A DNA stretch of 64,000 nt from Trinickia dabaoshanensis (lineage in GTDB: Bacteria > Pseudomonadota > Gammaproteobacteria > Burkholderiales > Burkholderiaceae). Under the pieces are notes generated by a model, which saw only the letters and a list, made by a program, of their open reading frames with translations, did no database searches and was not told the DNA's origin. Position 1 is the first letter of the stretch. Each line of letters begins with the position of its first letter. A program made the position numbers and the translations under genes. Of the stretch, positions 44,947 through 54,651 are shown piece after piece. The stretch is taken from NCBI RefSeq assembly GCF_002879885.1, contig NZ_PNYA01000028.1:41174-105173 (forward strand), in the 5' to 3' direction.

Positions 44947-45746
44947 AGCGTTATCTCGTTCAATGCCTGCTCATACTATGGCCGGCGCTTGCCCTGGCGC
45001 AGTACGACTACAACGATGATTTCACGAAGGCAATCGACGCGCACTATCCGCCGCTCGTGCGCCTGCTCATCACCAAGGGCGCCAAGCAAAACACGCAAGA
45101 CGCTCGCGGCGATACGCCGTTGATGCTGGCGATTCGTTCGCGGGACTCGGAGCTGTCGCACCTGCTGATGCAGTATCAGCCGAATCTGTTGCTGCAAAAC
45201 GTGCACCATCATTCCGCCGCGATCGAAGCGGTACTCGCGGACGACGCCGATATGTTGTCGTCGACGCTCGATCGTTCCGACATGCTGCAGGTGGCGCAAG
45301 CGGCCGCGCTTTCCCGCAAGCTCGACAAAAGACGCAGCTACGACAAGCTCGCGGAGATTCTCGGCGCGCCCGGCATGCAAGAAATCAGCGAGTTCGCGTT
45401 GTCGGATATCGGCCGGTACGTCGAGGTCGGCAACGAAGTCTCGCTGCCGTACTCACCGGGCACGAGCCTGCCCCCTTTGTGCGGAACCAAGGACACCGTT
45501 TTCCTCTTCCAAGGGCGGATCTGCAAAAAAGAGGGCGATCAGGTCCAGGTGGAGTGGCGCTCGGTCTCGAACCTGCAGAACAATGACCGACGCTGTTCGC
45601 CGCAGCATCATTTCGCGCTCGAGCGATCGTCCGACGACCTTCGGAACAAGACGTACCTGGGATCGTGCGGGGTCGCGCCGACCGCATTTGGCGCACTACC
45701 GGCGAGCTACGACTATCGTCGATTCTTGCCGCCCGAGTTACAGTAG
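44943..45746 (+). CDS. Exported ankyrin-repeat protein
   Basis: 267 residues with a clear signal peptide (MKRYLVQCLLILWPALALA, cleavage before QYDYNDD). Residues about 25-110 hold two to three ankyrin-like repeats (HYPPLVRLLITKGAKQNTQD, RGDTPLMLAIRSRDSELSHL). The C-terminal half is cysteine-containing and unrecognised. It is translationally coupled to the O-acyltransferase upstream, so a periplasmic helper or binding partner is a reasonable inference; function is not shown. Confidence 0.8.
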   Translation: MKRYLVQCLLILWPALALAQYDYNDDFTKAIDAHYPPLVRLLITKGAKQNTQDARGDTPLMLAIRSRDSELSHLLMQYQPNLLLQNVHHHSAAIEAVLADDADMLSSTLDRSDMLQVAQAAALSRKLDKRRSYDKLAEILGAPGMQEISEFALSDIGRYVEVGNEVSLPYSPGTSLPPLCGTKDTVFLFQGRICKKEGDQVQVEWRSVSNLQNNDRRCSPQHHFALERSSDDLRNKTYLGSCGVAPTAFGALPASYDYRRFLPPELQ

Positions 45747-45792
45747 CGCGCGCCGCGCGGGCCGATGCTCGCGCGGACAACGTCAGCCCCAC

Positions 45793-46743
45793 TCAACCGG
45801 CCGGCGAAACTCCACCGCTCACACACAGGTTCAGCGCCTCGCGCCAGTCGGGCGGGCATAGGCCAAACGCACGCGCAAGCTTGTCGTTCGACAACCGAGA
45901 GTTGCTCGGGCGCTTTGCCGGCGTTGGATAGGCCGACGTGGGGATCGCGTGCACCGTCGGCTTCGTGCCGAGCGCAGACACCTCGAAAATCGCTTCGGCA
46001 AACCCATGCCACGAGGTCTGCCCGGAAGCCGTCAAGTGGTACACCCCCGATCGCTCGCGCCACCACTCATCGCAGCGCGCACGATCGGTCGCGCCGGCGC
46101 CGATCGCTTGCGCCAAGATGTTCGCGGTCATGACGGCAATCGTGTTCGACCATGTCGGCGCACCGATCTGATCGTTGACCACGTTGAGCGCCTCCCTTTC
46201 TGCGCCGAGCCGCAACATCGTCAGCAAAAAGTTCTTGCCACGCATCCCGTACACCCAGCTCGTCCGAAAGATCAAATGCGCCCCACCGGCGGCTGCGACA
46301 GCCCTTTCGCCCGCCAGCTTGCTTCGCCCGTACTCGTTCTGCGGATTCGGTTCGTCCTCTTCCGTATACGCGGCGTTGCCCCGGCCGTCGAAGACATAGT
46401 CGGTCGAATAATGAACCAATGGGGCGCCGATACGCGCGGCTTCCTCTGCAAGAACGCCCGGGGCCGCACCGTTGATCAGCATCGCGGCCTCCGCGTCGGT
46501 TTCGGCCCGATCCACCGCGGTATACGCGGCCGCGTTGACGACGAGCGCGGGCCGAATGCCGCGTACCGCCTCGCGCACTCGCGCGAGATCGGACAAATCC
46601 AGCGCGGCCCGATCGCAAGCAACGACGCGTCCGAGTCCTTGCAGGCTTCGCGCCAGCTCGAATCCGACCTGACCGCCGGCACCGGTCAACAATATCGTGC
46701 GCGGCGCGTCGAGCGCCAGGCCGTCTCGTGTGCGCTCAGGCAT
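45793..46743 (-). CDS. rfbD: dTDP-4-dehydrorhamnose reductase
   Basis: Last enzyme of dTDP-L-rhamnose synthesis. It is 316 residues from [28 protein letters not shown] motif LLTGAGGQVGFELARSLQ, NAAAYTAVDRAE, STDYVFDG and YGRSKLAGE (YxxxK) are all diagnostic. Its start overlaps the end of rfbC by 8 bases. Fourth gene of the minus-strand rfbBACD operon. Confidence 0.96.
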   Translation of the reverse strand: MPERTRDGLALDAPRTILLTGAGGQVGFELARSLQGLGRVVACDRAALDLSDLARVREAVRGIRPALVVNAAAYTAVDRAETDAEAAMLINGAAPGVLAEEAARIGAPLVHYSTDYVFDGRGNAAYTEEDEPNPQNEYGRSKLAGERAVAAAGGAHLIFRTSWVYGMRGKNFLLTMLRLGAEREALNVVNDQIGAPTWSNTIAVMTANILAQAIGAGATDRARCDEWWRERSGVYHLTASGQTSWHGFAEAIFEVSALGTKPTVHAIPTSAYPTPAKRPSNSRLSNDKLARAFGLCPPDWREALNLCVSGGVSPAG

Positions 46744-47287
46744 AACACTCGGCTTCCGATAGGGACTTGCCCGCCGCGTCCTTCGCAGCGAGCGCCGGCT
46801 CGAAGTCGATCGGCCAAACGATGCCGACGGCGGGATCGTTCCACAACAAACAGCGCTCGAACTCCGGATACCAATAATCCGTCGTCTTGTACAGAAATTG
46901 GGCTTCGTCCGATAGGACGACAAAGCCGTGAGCGAAGCCCGGCGGGATCCACATCTGTTTGTGATCGTCTGCCGACAACTGTGCGCCGGCCCACTTGCCG
47001 AACGTGGGAGAACTGCGGCGCATATCCACCGCTACGTCGAAAACCGCACCCTCCACGACACGCACGAGTTTGCCCTGCGCATGCTCGATCTGGTAATGCA
47101 TGCCTCTGAGCACGCCTTTGACCGATCGCGAATGATTGTCCTGCACGAACTGCACGCCCGGCTGGACCTGCGACTCGAATTCGCGAACGTTGAAGCTTTC
47201 GAAGAAATAGCCGCGGGGATCGCCGAACACTTTCGGCTCGATCAGCTTCACTTCACTCAGCGCCAGCGGGGTAACCTGAATACTCAT
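46736..47287 (-). CDS. rfbC: dTDP-4-dehydrorhamnose 3,5-epimerase
   Basis: Cupin-fold epimerase of the rhamnose pathway, 183 residues. [31 protein letters not shown] and [10 protein letters not shown] contain the active-site histidine and conserved substrate-binding residues. The ATG at 47287 overlaps the rfbA stop (ATGA). Confidence 0.96.
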   Translation of the reverse strand: MSIQVTPLALSEVKLIEPKVFGDPRGYFFESFNVREFESQVQPGVQFVQDNHSRSVKGVLRGMHYQIEHAQGKLVRVVEGAVFDVAVDMRRSSPTFGKWAGAQLSADDHKQMWIPPGFAHGFVVLSDEAQFLYKTTDYWYPEFERCLLWNDPAVGIVWPIDFEPALAAKDAAGKSLSEAECYA

Positions 47288-48165
47288 GCGATGTGGCTCT
47301 TGAGAATATTTTGCAGATACATGCCGTATCCGCTCTTGGCAAGCGGAGCAGCGAGCTTGGCGAGTTGCTCGGCATCGATCCACCCGCGACGGTGCGCGAT
47401 CTCTTCGGGACATGCAACCATGAGACCCTGCCGCTTTTGCAGCGTGGCGATGAACGTCGCGGCCTCGATGAGCGAGTCGTGCGTGCCGGTATCGAGCCAG
47501 GCGTAGCCGCGCCCCATGATCTCGACGCTCAGCGCCCCGTCGGCCAGATAGTGCGAATTCACATCCGTGATTTCGAGCTCGCCGCGCGCCGACGGCTTGA
47601 TGTCGGCGGCGATGTCGCAGACGCGCCGATCGTAGAAGTAAAGCCCGGTCACGGCATAGCTCGAGCGCGGCTGCGCCGGCTTTTCCTCGATCGAGACCGC
47701 ACGGAATCCTTCGTCGAACTCGATGACACCGTACCGCTCGGGATCATGCACGTGATAGGCGAACACCGTCGCACCGGAATCGCGCGCGTTCGCGCGTTCG
47801 AGCTGTCCGGCCAGGTCGTGGCCGTAGAAAATGTTGTCGCCGAGGATCAACGTACTCGGGTCGCCGCCGATGAACTCGCGACCAATGATGAAGGCCTGCG
47901 CGAGCCCATCGGGCGAAGGCTGGACGGCGTACTGCAGATTCATGCCCCAACGGCTGCCGTCGCCGAGCATCGCGGTGAAACGCGGCGTGTCTTGCGGCGT
48001 GGAGATGATCAGCACGTCGCGAATGCCCGCAAGCATCAACGTCGACAACGGATAGTAGATCATCGGCTTGTCGTACACGGGCAGAAGCTGCTTCGATACG
48101 ACGTTCGTGATCGGATAAAGCCGAGTGCCGGAGCCTCCGGCCAAGATGATGCCTTTACGCGACAT
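47284..48165 (-). CDS. rfbA: Glucose-1-phosphate thymidylyltransferase
   Basis: Makes dTDP-glucose from Glc-1-P and dTTP. It is 293 residues, the RmlA length. [20 protein letters not shown] is the signature nucleotide-binding loop; [20 protein letters not shown] and [15 protein letters not shown] follow. Twelve bp after rfbB and overlapping rfbC. Confidence 0.97.
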   Translation of the reverse strand: MSRKGIILAGGSGTRLYPITNVVSKQLLPVYDKPMIYYPLSTLMLAGIRDVLIISTPQDTPRFTAMLGDGSRWGMNLQYAVQPSPDGLAQAFIIGREFIGGDPSTLILGDNIFYGHDLAGQLERANARDSGATVFAYHVHDPERYGVIEFDEGFRAVSIEEKPAQPRSSYAVTGLYFYDRRVCDIAADIKPSARGELEITDVNSHYLADGALSVEIMGRGYAWLDTGTHDSLIEAATFIATLQKRQGLMVACPEEIAHRRGWIDAEQLAKLAAPLAKSGYGMYLQNILKSHIA

Positions 48166-48177
48166 GGGGTGCTCTCC

Positions 48178-49239
48178 TCACATGCGCTTGGTGTAGTTGG
48201 TTTCGACCCACTTCCGATACTCGCCCGATGCGACCTCGTTCACCCATGCCTGGTGCTCGAGGTACCAGCGGACGGTTTTCGCCATCCCTGTCTCGAACGT
48301 CTCCGCCGGCTTCCACCCGAGCTCGCGCTCCAACTTACTCGCATCGATGGCGTAACGCCGGTCGTGCCCGGGCCGGTCTTTGACGAACGCGATCTGATCG
48401 CGATAAGAGCCCTGCGCGAGCGGGCGGGCCACATCGAGCAGATCGCAAAGGGTGTGCACCACCTCGATGTTGGCCTTCTCGTTCCACCCGCCGATGTTAT
48501 ACGTTTGACCCGGCTCGCCGCGCGCGAGCACTTCGCGAATCGCGCTGCAGTGATCGGTCACATAGAGCCAATCGCGCACGTTGCGGCCGTCGCCGTAGAC
48601 AGGAAGCGCCTTGCCGGCCAATGCGTTGGCGATCATCAGCGGAATCAACTTCTCCGGGAATTGGTAGGGACCGTAGTTGTTCGAACAGTTCGTCGTGAGT
48701 GTCGGCAAACCGTAGGTATGGAAATAGGCGCGCACGAGGTGGTCCGAACCCGCTTTCGTCGCGGAATACGGACTATTGGGCGCATAGGGCGTGGTTTCGG
48801 AAAACTGCGGATCGGTCGGCCCCAGCGAGCCGAAGACTTCGTCGGTGGACACGTGCAGGAAGCGGAATGCTTCGCGCTCGCCCCGCTCGAGCGAAGCCCA
48901 GTAGCGGCGCGCGGCCTCCAACAGTGCAAAGGTGCCCACGACGTTCGTCTGAACGAAATCGGCCGGCCCGTGAATGGAACGATCGACGTGGCTCTCGGCT
49001 GCGAAGTGTACGACGGCGCGCGGGCGATGCGTCGCGAACAACGCGTCGAGCGCCGCCGCATCGCAGATATCGACGCGGGCGAAGACATGCCGGGAATCCC
49101 CCTGCAGCGACTCGAGCGTGCGCAAATTGCCCGCATAAGTGAGCTTATCGACATTGAGCACGGCTTCCTGTGCGCCGCGCAGCCAGTCGAGCACGAAATT
49201 TGCGCCGATGAAGCCGGCACCGCCCGTTACGAGAATCAT
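48178..49239 (-). CDS. rfbB: dTDP-glucose 4,6-dehydratase
   Basis: SDR dehydratase of 353 residues. NAD motif [34 protein letters not shown], active-site STDEVFGSL and [12 protein letters not shown] (YxxxK). First gene of the minus-strand rfbBACD operon; a TAGGA ribosome-site sequence precedes its ATG. The operon is divergent from apaH, the conserved border of O-antigen loci in Burkholderia. Confidence 0.97.
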   Translation of the reverse strand: MILVTGGAGFIGANFVLDWLRGAQEAVLNVDKLTYAGNLRTLESLQGDSRHVFARVDICDAAALDALFATHRPRAVVHFAAESHVDRSIHGPADFVQTNVVGTFALLEAARRYWASLERGEREAFRFLHVSTDEVFGSLGPTDPQFSETTPYAPNSPYSATKAGSDHLVRAYFHTYGLPTLTTNCSNNYGPYQFPEKLIPLMIANALAGKALPVYGDGRNVRDWLYVTDHCSAIREVLARGEPGQTYNIGGWNEKANIEVVHTLCDLLDVARPLAQGSYRDQIAFVKDRPGHDRRYAIDASKLERELGWKPAETFETGMAKTVRWYLEHQAWVNEVASGEYRKWVETNYTKRM

Positions 49240-49389
49240 GAAGTTCCTATAGGATAAGCGTGGCCCGAAAACGAGCCGGACCGCGACCTACACGTCTGCC
49301 GCCGTCCTGGAAGCAATCGTCATGCGGCCGCTTCAATGCCGCCAATTATACGGCGCCGCCACCACTGTCCGGCCACGCCCCTCACTTCG

Positions 49390-50244
49390 ATGATCGATCA
49401 CGTCTCTCGCGTCCCCTTTGCCTTCGGCGACCTTCAAGGCTGCCATGCCCCACTGCGGCGGCTGCTCGACACGCTGCCCCGTGCACCGGAATCGCCCCTA
49501 TGGTTCGCCGGCGACCTCATCAACCGCGGCCCCGATTCCCTGGCCACGCTGCGCGAAGTCGTCGGCTTCGGAGCTCGCGCGCGTGCCGTGCTCGGCAATC
49601 ACGATCTGCATCTGCTCGCCGTTCATGCCGGCATTCGAAAGATGAAGGACAGCGACACGATCGCCGACATCCTCGCCGCGCCCGACGCGCCGGCGCTACT
49701 CGAATGGCTCCGGAACCGGCCGTTTGCTCACCACGAAAATGGCATGCTGATGGTGCACGCTGGCGTGCTGCCGCAATGGGACCTCACGCTTGCGCTCGAA
49801 CTCGCCGATGAATTGCAGCGCGCCTTGCGCGCAGCCGATTGGAAGAACACGCTCGCCGAACTCTACGGCAACGAACCGCGCCGCTGGTCGCCGGATCTAA
49901 AACGCAAGGATCGGATGCGCGTCGCCTTCAATGCATTCACGCGCATTCGCTTTTGCACAGCGGACGGGACGATGGAATTCGCGGCGAACGGCAGCCCCGC
50001 GTCCGCGCCGGCCAACCATCTGCCCTGGTTCGACGCCCCCGAACGCCGCACGCGAGACGTGACGATCGTCTTCGGACATTGGGCCGCGCTCGGGCTCATG
50101 CTGCGCGAGAATTTGATCGCGCTCGATTCGGGGTGCGTATGGGGCAATCGGCTGTCGGCCGTCCGCCTGTCGCCCGACCCGCGAGAGCGCACCGTCGTGC
50201 AGGTGGAATGCCGTGAATGCGCGGGAGCGGGACGCGGCGATTGA
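49390..50244 (+). CDS. apaH: Symmetrical bis(5'-nucleosyl)-tetraphosphatase
   Basis: Calcineurin-type phosphoesterase that splits Ap4A into two ADP. It is 284 residues from ATG MIDHVSRVPFAFGDLQG. Metal-binding motifs are GDLQG, GDLINRGPDSL, GNHDLHLLAVHAG and the late FGHWAALGL. Divergent from rfbB. The stop codon lies inside a run of three tandem 13-bp repeats. Confidence 0.95.
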   Translation: MIDHVSRVPFAFGDLQGCHAPLRRLLDTLPRAPESPLWFAGDLINRGPDSLATLREVVGFGARARAVLGNHDLHLLAVHAGIRKMKDSDTIADILAAPDAPALLEWLRNRPFAHHENGMLMVHAGVLPQWDLTLALELADELQRALRAADWKNTLAELYGNEPRRWSPDLKRKDRMRVAFNAFTRIRFCTADGTMEFAANGSPASAPANHLPWFDAPERRTRDVTIVFGHWAALGLMLRENLIALDSGCVWGNRLSAVRLSPDPRERTVVQVECRECAGAGRGD

Positions 50245-50279
50245 CACCGCGTATTGACACCACGTCTTGACACCGCGTT
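50241..50279 (+). repeat. Three tandem 13-bp repeats at the apaH end
   Basis: TTGACACCGCGTA, TTGACACCACGTC and TTGACACCGCGTT follow one another without spacers; units differ at one or two positions. The first unit contains the apaH stop codon (TGA at 50242-50244). Each unit starts with TTGACA, a -35-like hexamer. Probably recent slippage expansion; a regulatory role is not shown. Confidence 0.8.
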
Positions 50280-50362
50280 TCGTAACTCGTGACTGGGACA
50301 CGACTACCTCGGGGAATGCCGCCAACCGTCCGGTGCCGCGGCGCCCCCTTCGCCCCATCCGT

Positions 50363-51205
50363 TCACTGCCGCGGCGTCAGCGCGCCCTCGATCGAAGGCT
50401 CGTCTCCGGGTTCTTGCGTGCATGCGGTCGCTACCGGCACCGCGCACGTCTCGCCGATCGGACCCGCCACTTGCAACTGCAACTCCCCCAACCCCGCCCC
50501 CACCGCTTCCCGCGCCTTGGCCGACAGCGCGCGCCGGTCGCTCATCGGCTCGATTGCTTCCCCGACATACAAATGCGCCGTGAACGGCCCGCCGCGCAGC
50601 ACCGCATCGACCGACTGTCCGAGCGAGAGCTCGTCGATGTAAGCGGGGACCGTCGACTGACGCCCTTCGCGATCCTCGTACAGCAGGCAGATCGGCTGCA
50701 CCAGACATTGCGCCGACACCGCCGCCTGAAACAAATTCGAGTGAAACGGTAAGAGCCCCACGCCGTCCGAAGTGGTCCCTTCGGGAAAGACGCAGACGAC
50801 CCCGCCCGACGAGATTCGCTCGACGATCTCATGCATCGTGCGATGCGCATCGCGGCGCTTCTCGCGATGAATGAAAATCGTCCCCAATCGATGCGCGAGC
50901 CAGCCGACGACGGGCCACTTTCTCACCTCGGCTTTCGACACGAACGGCGTCGGACGCCAGGCGTTGACGACGTAGATATCGAGCCAGGAGATATGATTGC
51001 CCACGACGAGCGCACCACGGTCGACGCGCCGTTCGTCGTGATGCACGACGAGCCGCATACCGGCGAGCCGGAGCATCTTGATCGACCAAGCCCGGTTGAT
51101 CTCGAGCTTCGCCTCGGCGGACATACGCGGGAAACGGACAGCGACGATCCACATCCCTCGCAGCAGATGCAAAACGAGCCGTAATTTCGCTATAGCAACT
51201 TTCAT
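50363..51205 (-). CDS. 1-acyl-sn-glycerol-3-phosphate acyltransferase (PlsC-like)
   Basis: Inner-membrane lysophosphatidic acid acyltransferase family, 280 residues. N-terminal amphipathic/hydrophobic segment, then the NHxxxxD motif in VVGNHISWLDIYVV, the glycerol-3-P region GTIFIHREKRRDAHR, and FPEGTTSDG. The last about 50 residues are an unrecognised extension. Last gene of the minus-strand yqgE-ruvX-pyrR-pyrB-pyrC' set, 51 bp after pyrC'. Confidence 0.9.
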   Translation of the reverse strand: MKVAIAKLRLVLHLLRGMWIVAVRFPRMSAEAKLEINRAWSIKMLRLAGMRLVVHHDERRVDRGALVVGNHISWLDIYVVNAWRPTPFVSKAEVRKWPVVGWLAHRLGTIFIHREKRRDAHRTMHEIVERISSGGVVCVFPEGTTSDGVGLLPFHSNLFQAAVSAQCLVQPICLLYEDREGRQSTVPAYIDELSLGQSVDAVLRGGPFTAHLYVGEAIEPMSDRRALSAKAREAVGAGLGELQLQVAGPIGETCAVPVATACTQEPGDEPSIEGALTPRQ

Positions 51206-51256
51206 CGCGCTCGGCGGTTCATGTTTCGTTCGACGGATGGATCGCCCGCCCGGTCT

Positions 51257-52534
51257 TCAAGACTGCTCGTACGCCACACGCCCGGCGACGATCGTCGCGC
51301 GCACGCGTGCCGGCAGTTCATAGCCGAGGAACGGCGTGTTATGCCCTTGGCTCTTGAGCGCGCGAGGCTCGACGCGCCAGTAAGCGTTGCGGTCGAACAC
51401 GCAGATATCGGCCGCGGCCCCCGCTTGCAGCGTGCCAACCGGCAGCTTCAAGACCTTCGCCGGCTCGCACGTGATCCGGCCGAGCGCACGCGTCAGCGGC
51501 AACTTTGCTTCATCGGCCCACTTGATCGTCAGCGAGAGCAGCAATTCAAGCCCGGTGGCGCCAGGCGTCGCCTCGGCGAACGGCAACAACTTCTCGTCGT
51601 CGTCCACCGGCGTATGCGCCGAGCAGATGGCATCGATCGTACCGTCGGCCAGGCCCGCGCGGATCGCCTCACGATCGCGCTGCGTGCGCAGCGGTGGATC
51701 GAGGCGGAATTGCGAATCGAAGTAGCCGATATCGACGTCGATCAAATGAATGTGATTCGCGCTGACGTCGCACGAGACCGCCAGGCCCTCGGCCTTCGCT
51801 TCCCGCACGAGCGCCACGCCGGCTGCCGAAGACAAATGCGACAGATGCACGCGCGCGCCCGTCGAGCGCATCAACTCGAAAATCGTATGCAGGGCAATCG
51901 TCTCGGCCGCCACGGAAACACCGGACAAGCCGAGGCGCGAAGCAACCGCGCCGCTTGCCGCCACCCCACCCTTGGCGAGATAGGCGTCTTGCGGGCGCAA
52001 CCAAACGGTATAGCCGTACGTGCTCGCATATTGAAGCGCGCGCAGCATCACTTGCGTATCGACGATCGGCACATCGGCTTGTGTAAACCCGACACAACCG
52101 GCTTCCGTCAATCCGACCATCTCGGTGATGACGGTGCCCTTCAAGCCAACCGTCAGTGCGCCCAGCGGATGCACGTTCGCACGGTTGAGCTTGCTCGCGC
52201 GGAACTTGAGCATCTCGACGAGACCCGGCTCATCGAGTATGGGGTCCGTATCGGGCGGACACGCGAGCGTCGTGACGCCGCCGGCCATCGCCGCGGCCAT
52301 TTCCGAATCAAGCGTGGCTTTGTGCTCGTAGCCGGGCTCGCGCAAGCGCGCCGACAAATCGACGAACCCCGGTGACACGCAAAGCCCGTTTGCGTCGATC
52401 GTTTTATCGGCCTTGAAATCGGCGGGCGCCGTGCCGATCGCGGCGATCTTGCCGTCGGCAATGAAAACGTCCGCCCGTTGCTCGGTACCCGCTTGCGGGT
52501 CGATCACCGTGCCGCCTTGGATATGAATCTTCAT
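51257..52534 (-). CDS. pyrX: Dihydroorotase-like protein lacking the metal-binding HxH (PyrC')
   Basis: 425-residue amidohydrolase-fold protein adjoining pyrB. In active dihydroorotases the segment after strand 1 reads D-x-H-x-H-L-R-E-P-G; here it is D59-L-S61-A-R63-L-R-E-P-G, so both zinc histidines are gone. The rest of the fold is intact (GVTTLACPPDTDP, VHLSHLSSAAGV, ICSAHTPVDDDEKLLPFAEA). Such inactive PyrC' proteins in Pseudomonas are structural partners of aspartate carbamoyltransferase; the same role is inferred. A catalytic dihydroorotase must be elsewhere. Confidence 0.92.
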   Translation of the reverse strand: MKIHIQGGTVIDPQAGTEQRADVFIADGKIAAIGTAPADFKADKTIDANGLCVSPGFVDLSARLREPGYEHKATLDSEMAAAMAGGVTTLACPPDTDPILDEPGLVEMLKFRASKLNRANVHPLGALTVGLKGTVITEMVGLTEAGCVGFTQADVPIVDTQVMLRALQYASTYGYTVWLRPQDAYLAKGGVAASGAVASRLGLSGVSVAAETIALHTIFELMRSTGARVHLSHLSSAAGVALVREAKAEGLAVSCDVSANHIHLIDVDIGYFDSQFRLDPPLRTQRDREAIRAGLADGTIDAICSAHTPVDDDEKLLPFAEATPGATGLELLLSLTIKWADEAKLPLTRALGRITCEPAKVLKLPVGTLQAGAAADICVFDRNAYWRVEPRALKSQGHNTPFLGYELPARVRATIVAGRVAYEQS

Positions 52535-52598
52535 GCGCTGCCTTTGTTCTCTTTGACGTCGCTGCTCTCTCGCCTCATGGCGTGGCGACACTGCCCGT

Positions 52599-53630
52599 TC
52601 AGTCGTTGTTGCCGGCGACGATGCTCATCACGGCCATGCGCACCGCGATACCGAACGTCACTTGATTCAGAATCACCGATTGCGGGCCGTCGGCCACCTG
52701 CGAATCGATTTCCACGCCGCGGTTCATCGGTCCCGGATGCATCACGATCGCATCGGGCTTGGCCCGCGCAAGCCGCTCGGGCGTCAGCCCCCAGCTCTTG
52801 AAGTACTCTTGCGCCGAAGGCAGCAACGCACCGCTCATGCGCTCGTTTTGAAGGCGCAACATGATTACGACGTCGACGTCCTTCAGCCCTTCGTCGAGGT
52901 TGTGATAAACGCGCACGCCCAAATCTTCCAAGCCGCCCGGCAATAGCGTGCGAGGGCCGATCGCGCGTACCTCCGGCACGCCGAGCGTCGTCAACGCGTG
53001 AATGTCGGAACGCGCCACGCGCGAGTGCAAAATATCGCCGACGATGGCCACGCGCAGATTGGTGAAATCGCGCTTGTAGTGGCGAATCGTGTACATGTCG
53101 AGCAGCCCCTGCGTGGGGTGCGCATGGCGCCCGTCGCCCGCGTTGATCACATGCACATGCGGCGCGCAGTGTTCGGCGATCAGATAGGGCGCCCCGCTCG
53201 ATGCATGGCGCACGACGAACATGTCGGCATGCATGGCCGACAAGTTGTTGATCGTGTCGAGCAGCGATTCGCCCTTGCTCGTCGAGGACGCGTTGATGTT
53301 CAGGTTGAGCACGTCGGCCGATAAGCGCTTGGCCGCGATTTCGAACGTCGTGCGCGTACGCGTGGAGTTTTCGAAGAAGAGGTTGAATACCGACTTGCCG
53401 CGCAGAAGCGGCACTTTTTTCACCTCGCGATCGGTCACGCTCACGAACTGCTCGGCGGTATCGAGGATATGCGTGACGATCGAGCGCGGCAGTCCTTCGA
53501 TCGTCAGCAAATGCTTGAGCTCGCCGTTTTTCGTAAGCTGCGGGTTGCCCTTGAGAAAGCCGTAGCGGAAACGCTCGGCGGGTGCGGACGCGCCGCCGTG
53601 ATCGGCACGGCCCGGGGTGACGGTATTCAT
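52599..53630 (-). CDS. pyrB: Aspartate carbamoyltransferase catalytic subunit
   Basis: Catalyses carbamoyl phosphate plus aspartate to carbamoyl aspartate in UMP synthesis. It is 343 residues with an N-terminal extension of about 35 residues common in the class that pairs with PyrC'. Carbamoyl-phosphate site [13 protein letters not shown], the SKGES loop, RHASSGAP and [12 protein letters not shown] are all present. 83 bp after pyrR and 64 bp before pyrC'. Confidence 0.96.
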   Translation of the reverse strand: MNTVTPGRADHGGASAPAERFRYGFLKGNPQLTKNGELKHLLTIEGLPRSIVTHILDTAEQFVSVTDREVKKVPLLRGKSVFNLFFENSTRTRTTFEIAAKRLSADVLNLNINASSTSKGESLLDTINNLSAMHADMFVVRHASSGAPYLIAEHCAPHVHVINAGDGRHAHPTQGLLDMYTIRHYKRDFTNLRVAIVGDILHSRVARSDIHALTTLGVPEVRAIGPRTLLPGGLEDLGVRVYHNLDEGLKDVDVVIMLRLQNERMSGALLPSAQEYFKSWGLTPERLARAKPDAIVMHPGPMNRGVEIDSQVADGPQSVILNQVTFGIAVRMAVMSIVAGNND

Positions 53631-53713
53631 GGTCGGTCTAACTCAAACATGGGTGGACAAGCGCCTGCCGGCACGCGGCCCGCGGCGCTTCGCCTAGAAA
53701 AAGCGACGGCGTA

Positions 53714-54229
53714 TCAATCGCCACGCGTTTCGGTGCGAAACGTGAATTGCATTTCGCCAGCGCGCTCGAGTACGAGCGTCGTATCGGCGGCCACTTCGGC
53801 GCGCACGCCGATGAATCGCGCCTCGATCGGCATCTCCCGGCCGCTGCGCTCGGCGAGTACGGCAAGCTCGATCGCGGCGGGACGGCCGTAGTCGTACAAC
53901 TCGTTCACGGCTGCGCGTACGGTTCGCCCCGTATGCAGGACGTCGTCGACGAGAACGATGCGGCGGCCGTCGACGTCGAACGGCAGCGACGTGGGACTCG
54001 CCTGGCTATGCAGACCCTTTTTGGCGTAATCGTCGCGGTGCAACGCGACGTTTACGACCCCGAAAAATTTCGCGCCGAGATCGCGGGCGAGACGCTCGGC
54101 CAGCCAAGCGCCCCCGCTGTGGATGCCCGCGAGGACAGGGCCGTCGGCGGCGCCGAACGCTGCGCCGTAGGCGTCGCGAATCTGGGCGAGGAGCGTCGCA
54201 TACGACGCTTCGGCATCAATCGAACTCAT
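53714..54229 (-). CDS. pyrR: PyrR bifunctional pyrimidine regulator/uracil phosphoribosyltransferase-like
   Basis: PRTase-fold protein of 171 residues; the PRPP loop is RIVLVDDVLHTGRTVRAAVN. In Gram-positives PyrR attenuates pyr mRNA; in beta-proteobacteria it is usually encoded before pyrB and probably salvages uracil. Its ATG overlaps the ruvX stop (TGATG). Confidence 0.93.
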   Translation of the reverse strand: MSSIDAEASYATLLAQIRDAYGAAFGAADGPVLAGIHSGGAWLAERLARDLGAKFFGVVNVALHRDDYAKKGLHSQASPTSLPFDVDGRRIVLVDDVLHTGRTVRAAVNELYDYGRPAAIELAVLAERSGREMPIEARFIGVRAEVAADTTLVLERAGEMQFTFRTETRGD

Positions 54230-54651
54230 CAAGAAAGCCCGTCCAGGTATTGTTGAAGAATGATGCGTGCCGCCTCGGCATCGCGCATCTCGGCGGCCAC
54301 GCCGCTTTCACGCATATCGAGATCGGCCGCGACGGAACTGTAGCGCTCGTCGACCCACGCAACGGGCAAATTGAAACGCCCGTTCAACTGATTGCCGAAG
54401 CGCTTGGCGAGCTGCGTCATGTCGTGCGGCGTACCGTCGGGATGACACGGTAGGCCGACCACGAGCGCGTCGGGCTTCCATTCGGCGATGAGTTTGCCCA
54501 TGGCTTCGAAGCGAAACTCGCGATTGCGGTTGGGCACGACGGTCAGCGCGCGGGCATGCCGCGTCAGCGCGTTGCCGATCGCCACCCCGATCCGCTTTTC
54601 TCCATAGTCGAACGCAAGCAGCGTCGCCTCACGTCCAACACCTTTCGTCAT
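54229..54651 (-). CDS. ruvX: Putative pre-16S rRNA nuclease YqgF/RuvX
   Basis: RNase H-fold protein of 140 residues. [17 protein letters not shown] contains the first catalytic aspartate, [11 protein letters not shown] the second strand, [12 protein letters not shown] the glutamate, and [14 protein letters not shown] the terminal aspartate. Implicated in 16S rRNA 5' maturation. Coupled to yqgE by a 4-base overlap and to pyrR by TGATG. Confidence 0.94.
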   Translation of the reverse strand: MTKGVGREATLLAFDYGEKRIGVAIGNALTRHARALTVVPNRNREFRFEAMGKLIAEWKPDALVVGLPCHPDGTPHDMTQLAKRFGNQLNGRFNLPVAWVDERYSSVAADLDMRESGVAAEMRDAEAARIILQQYLDGLS

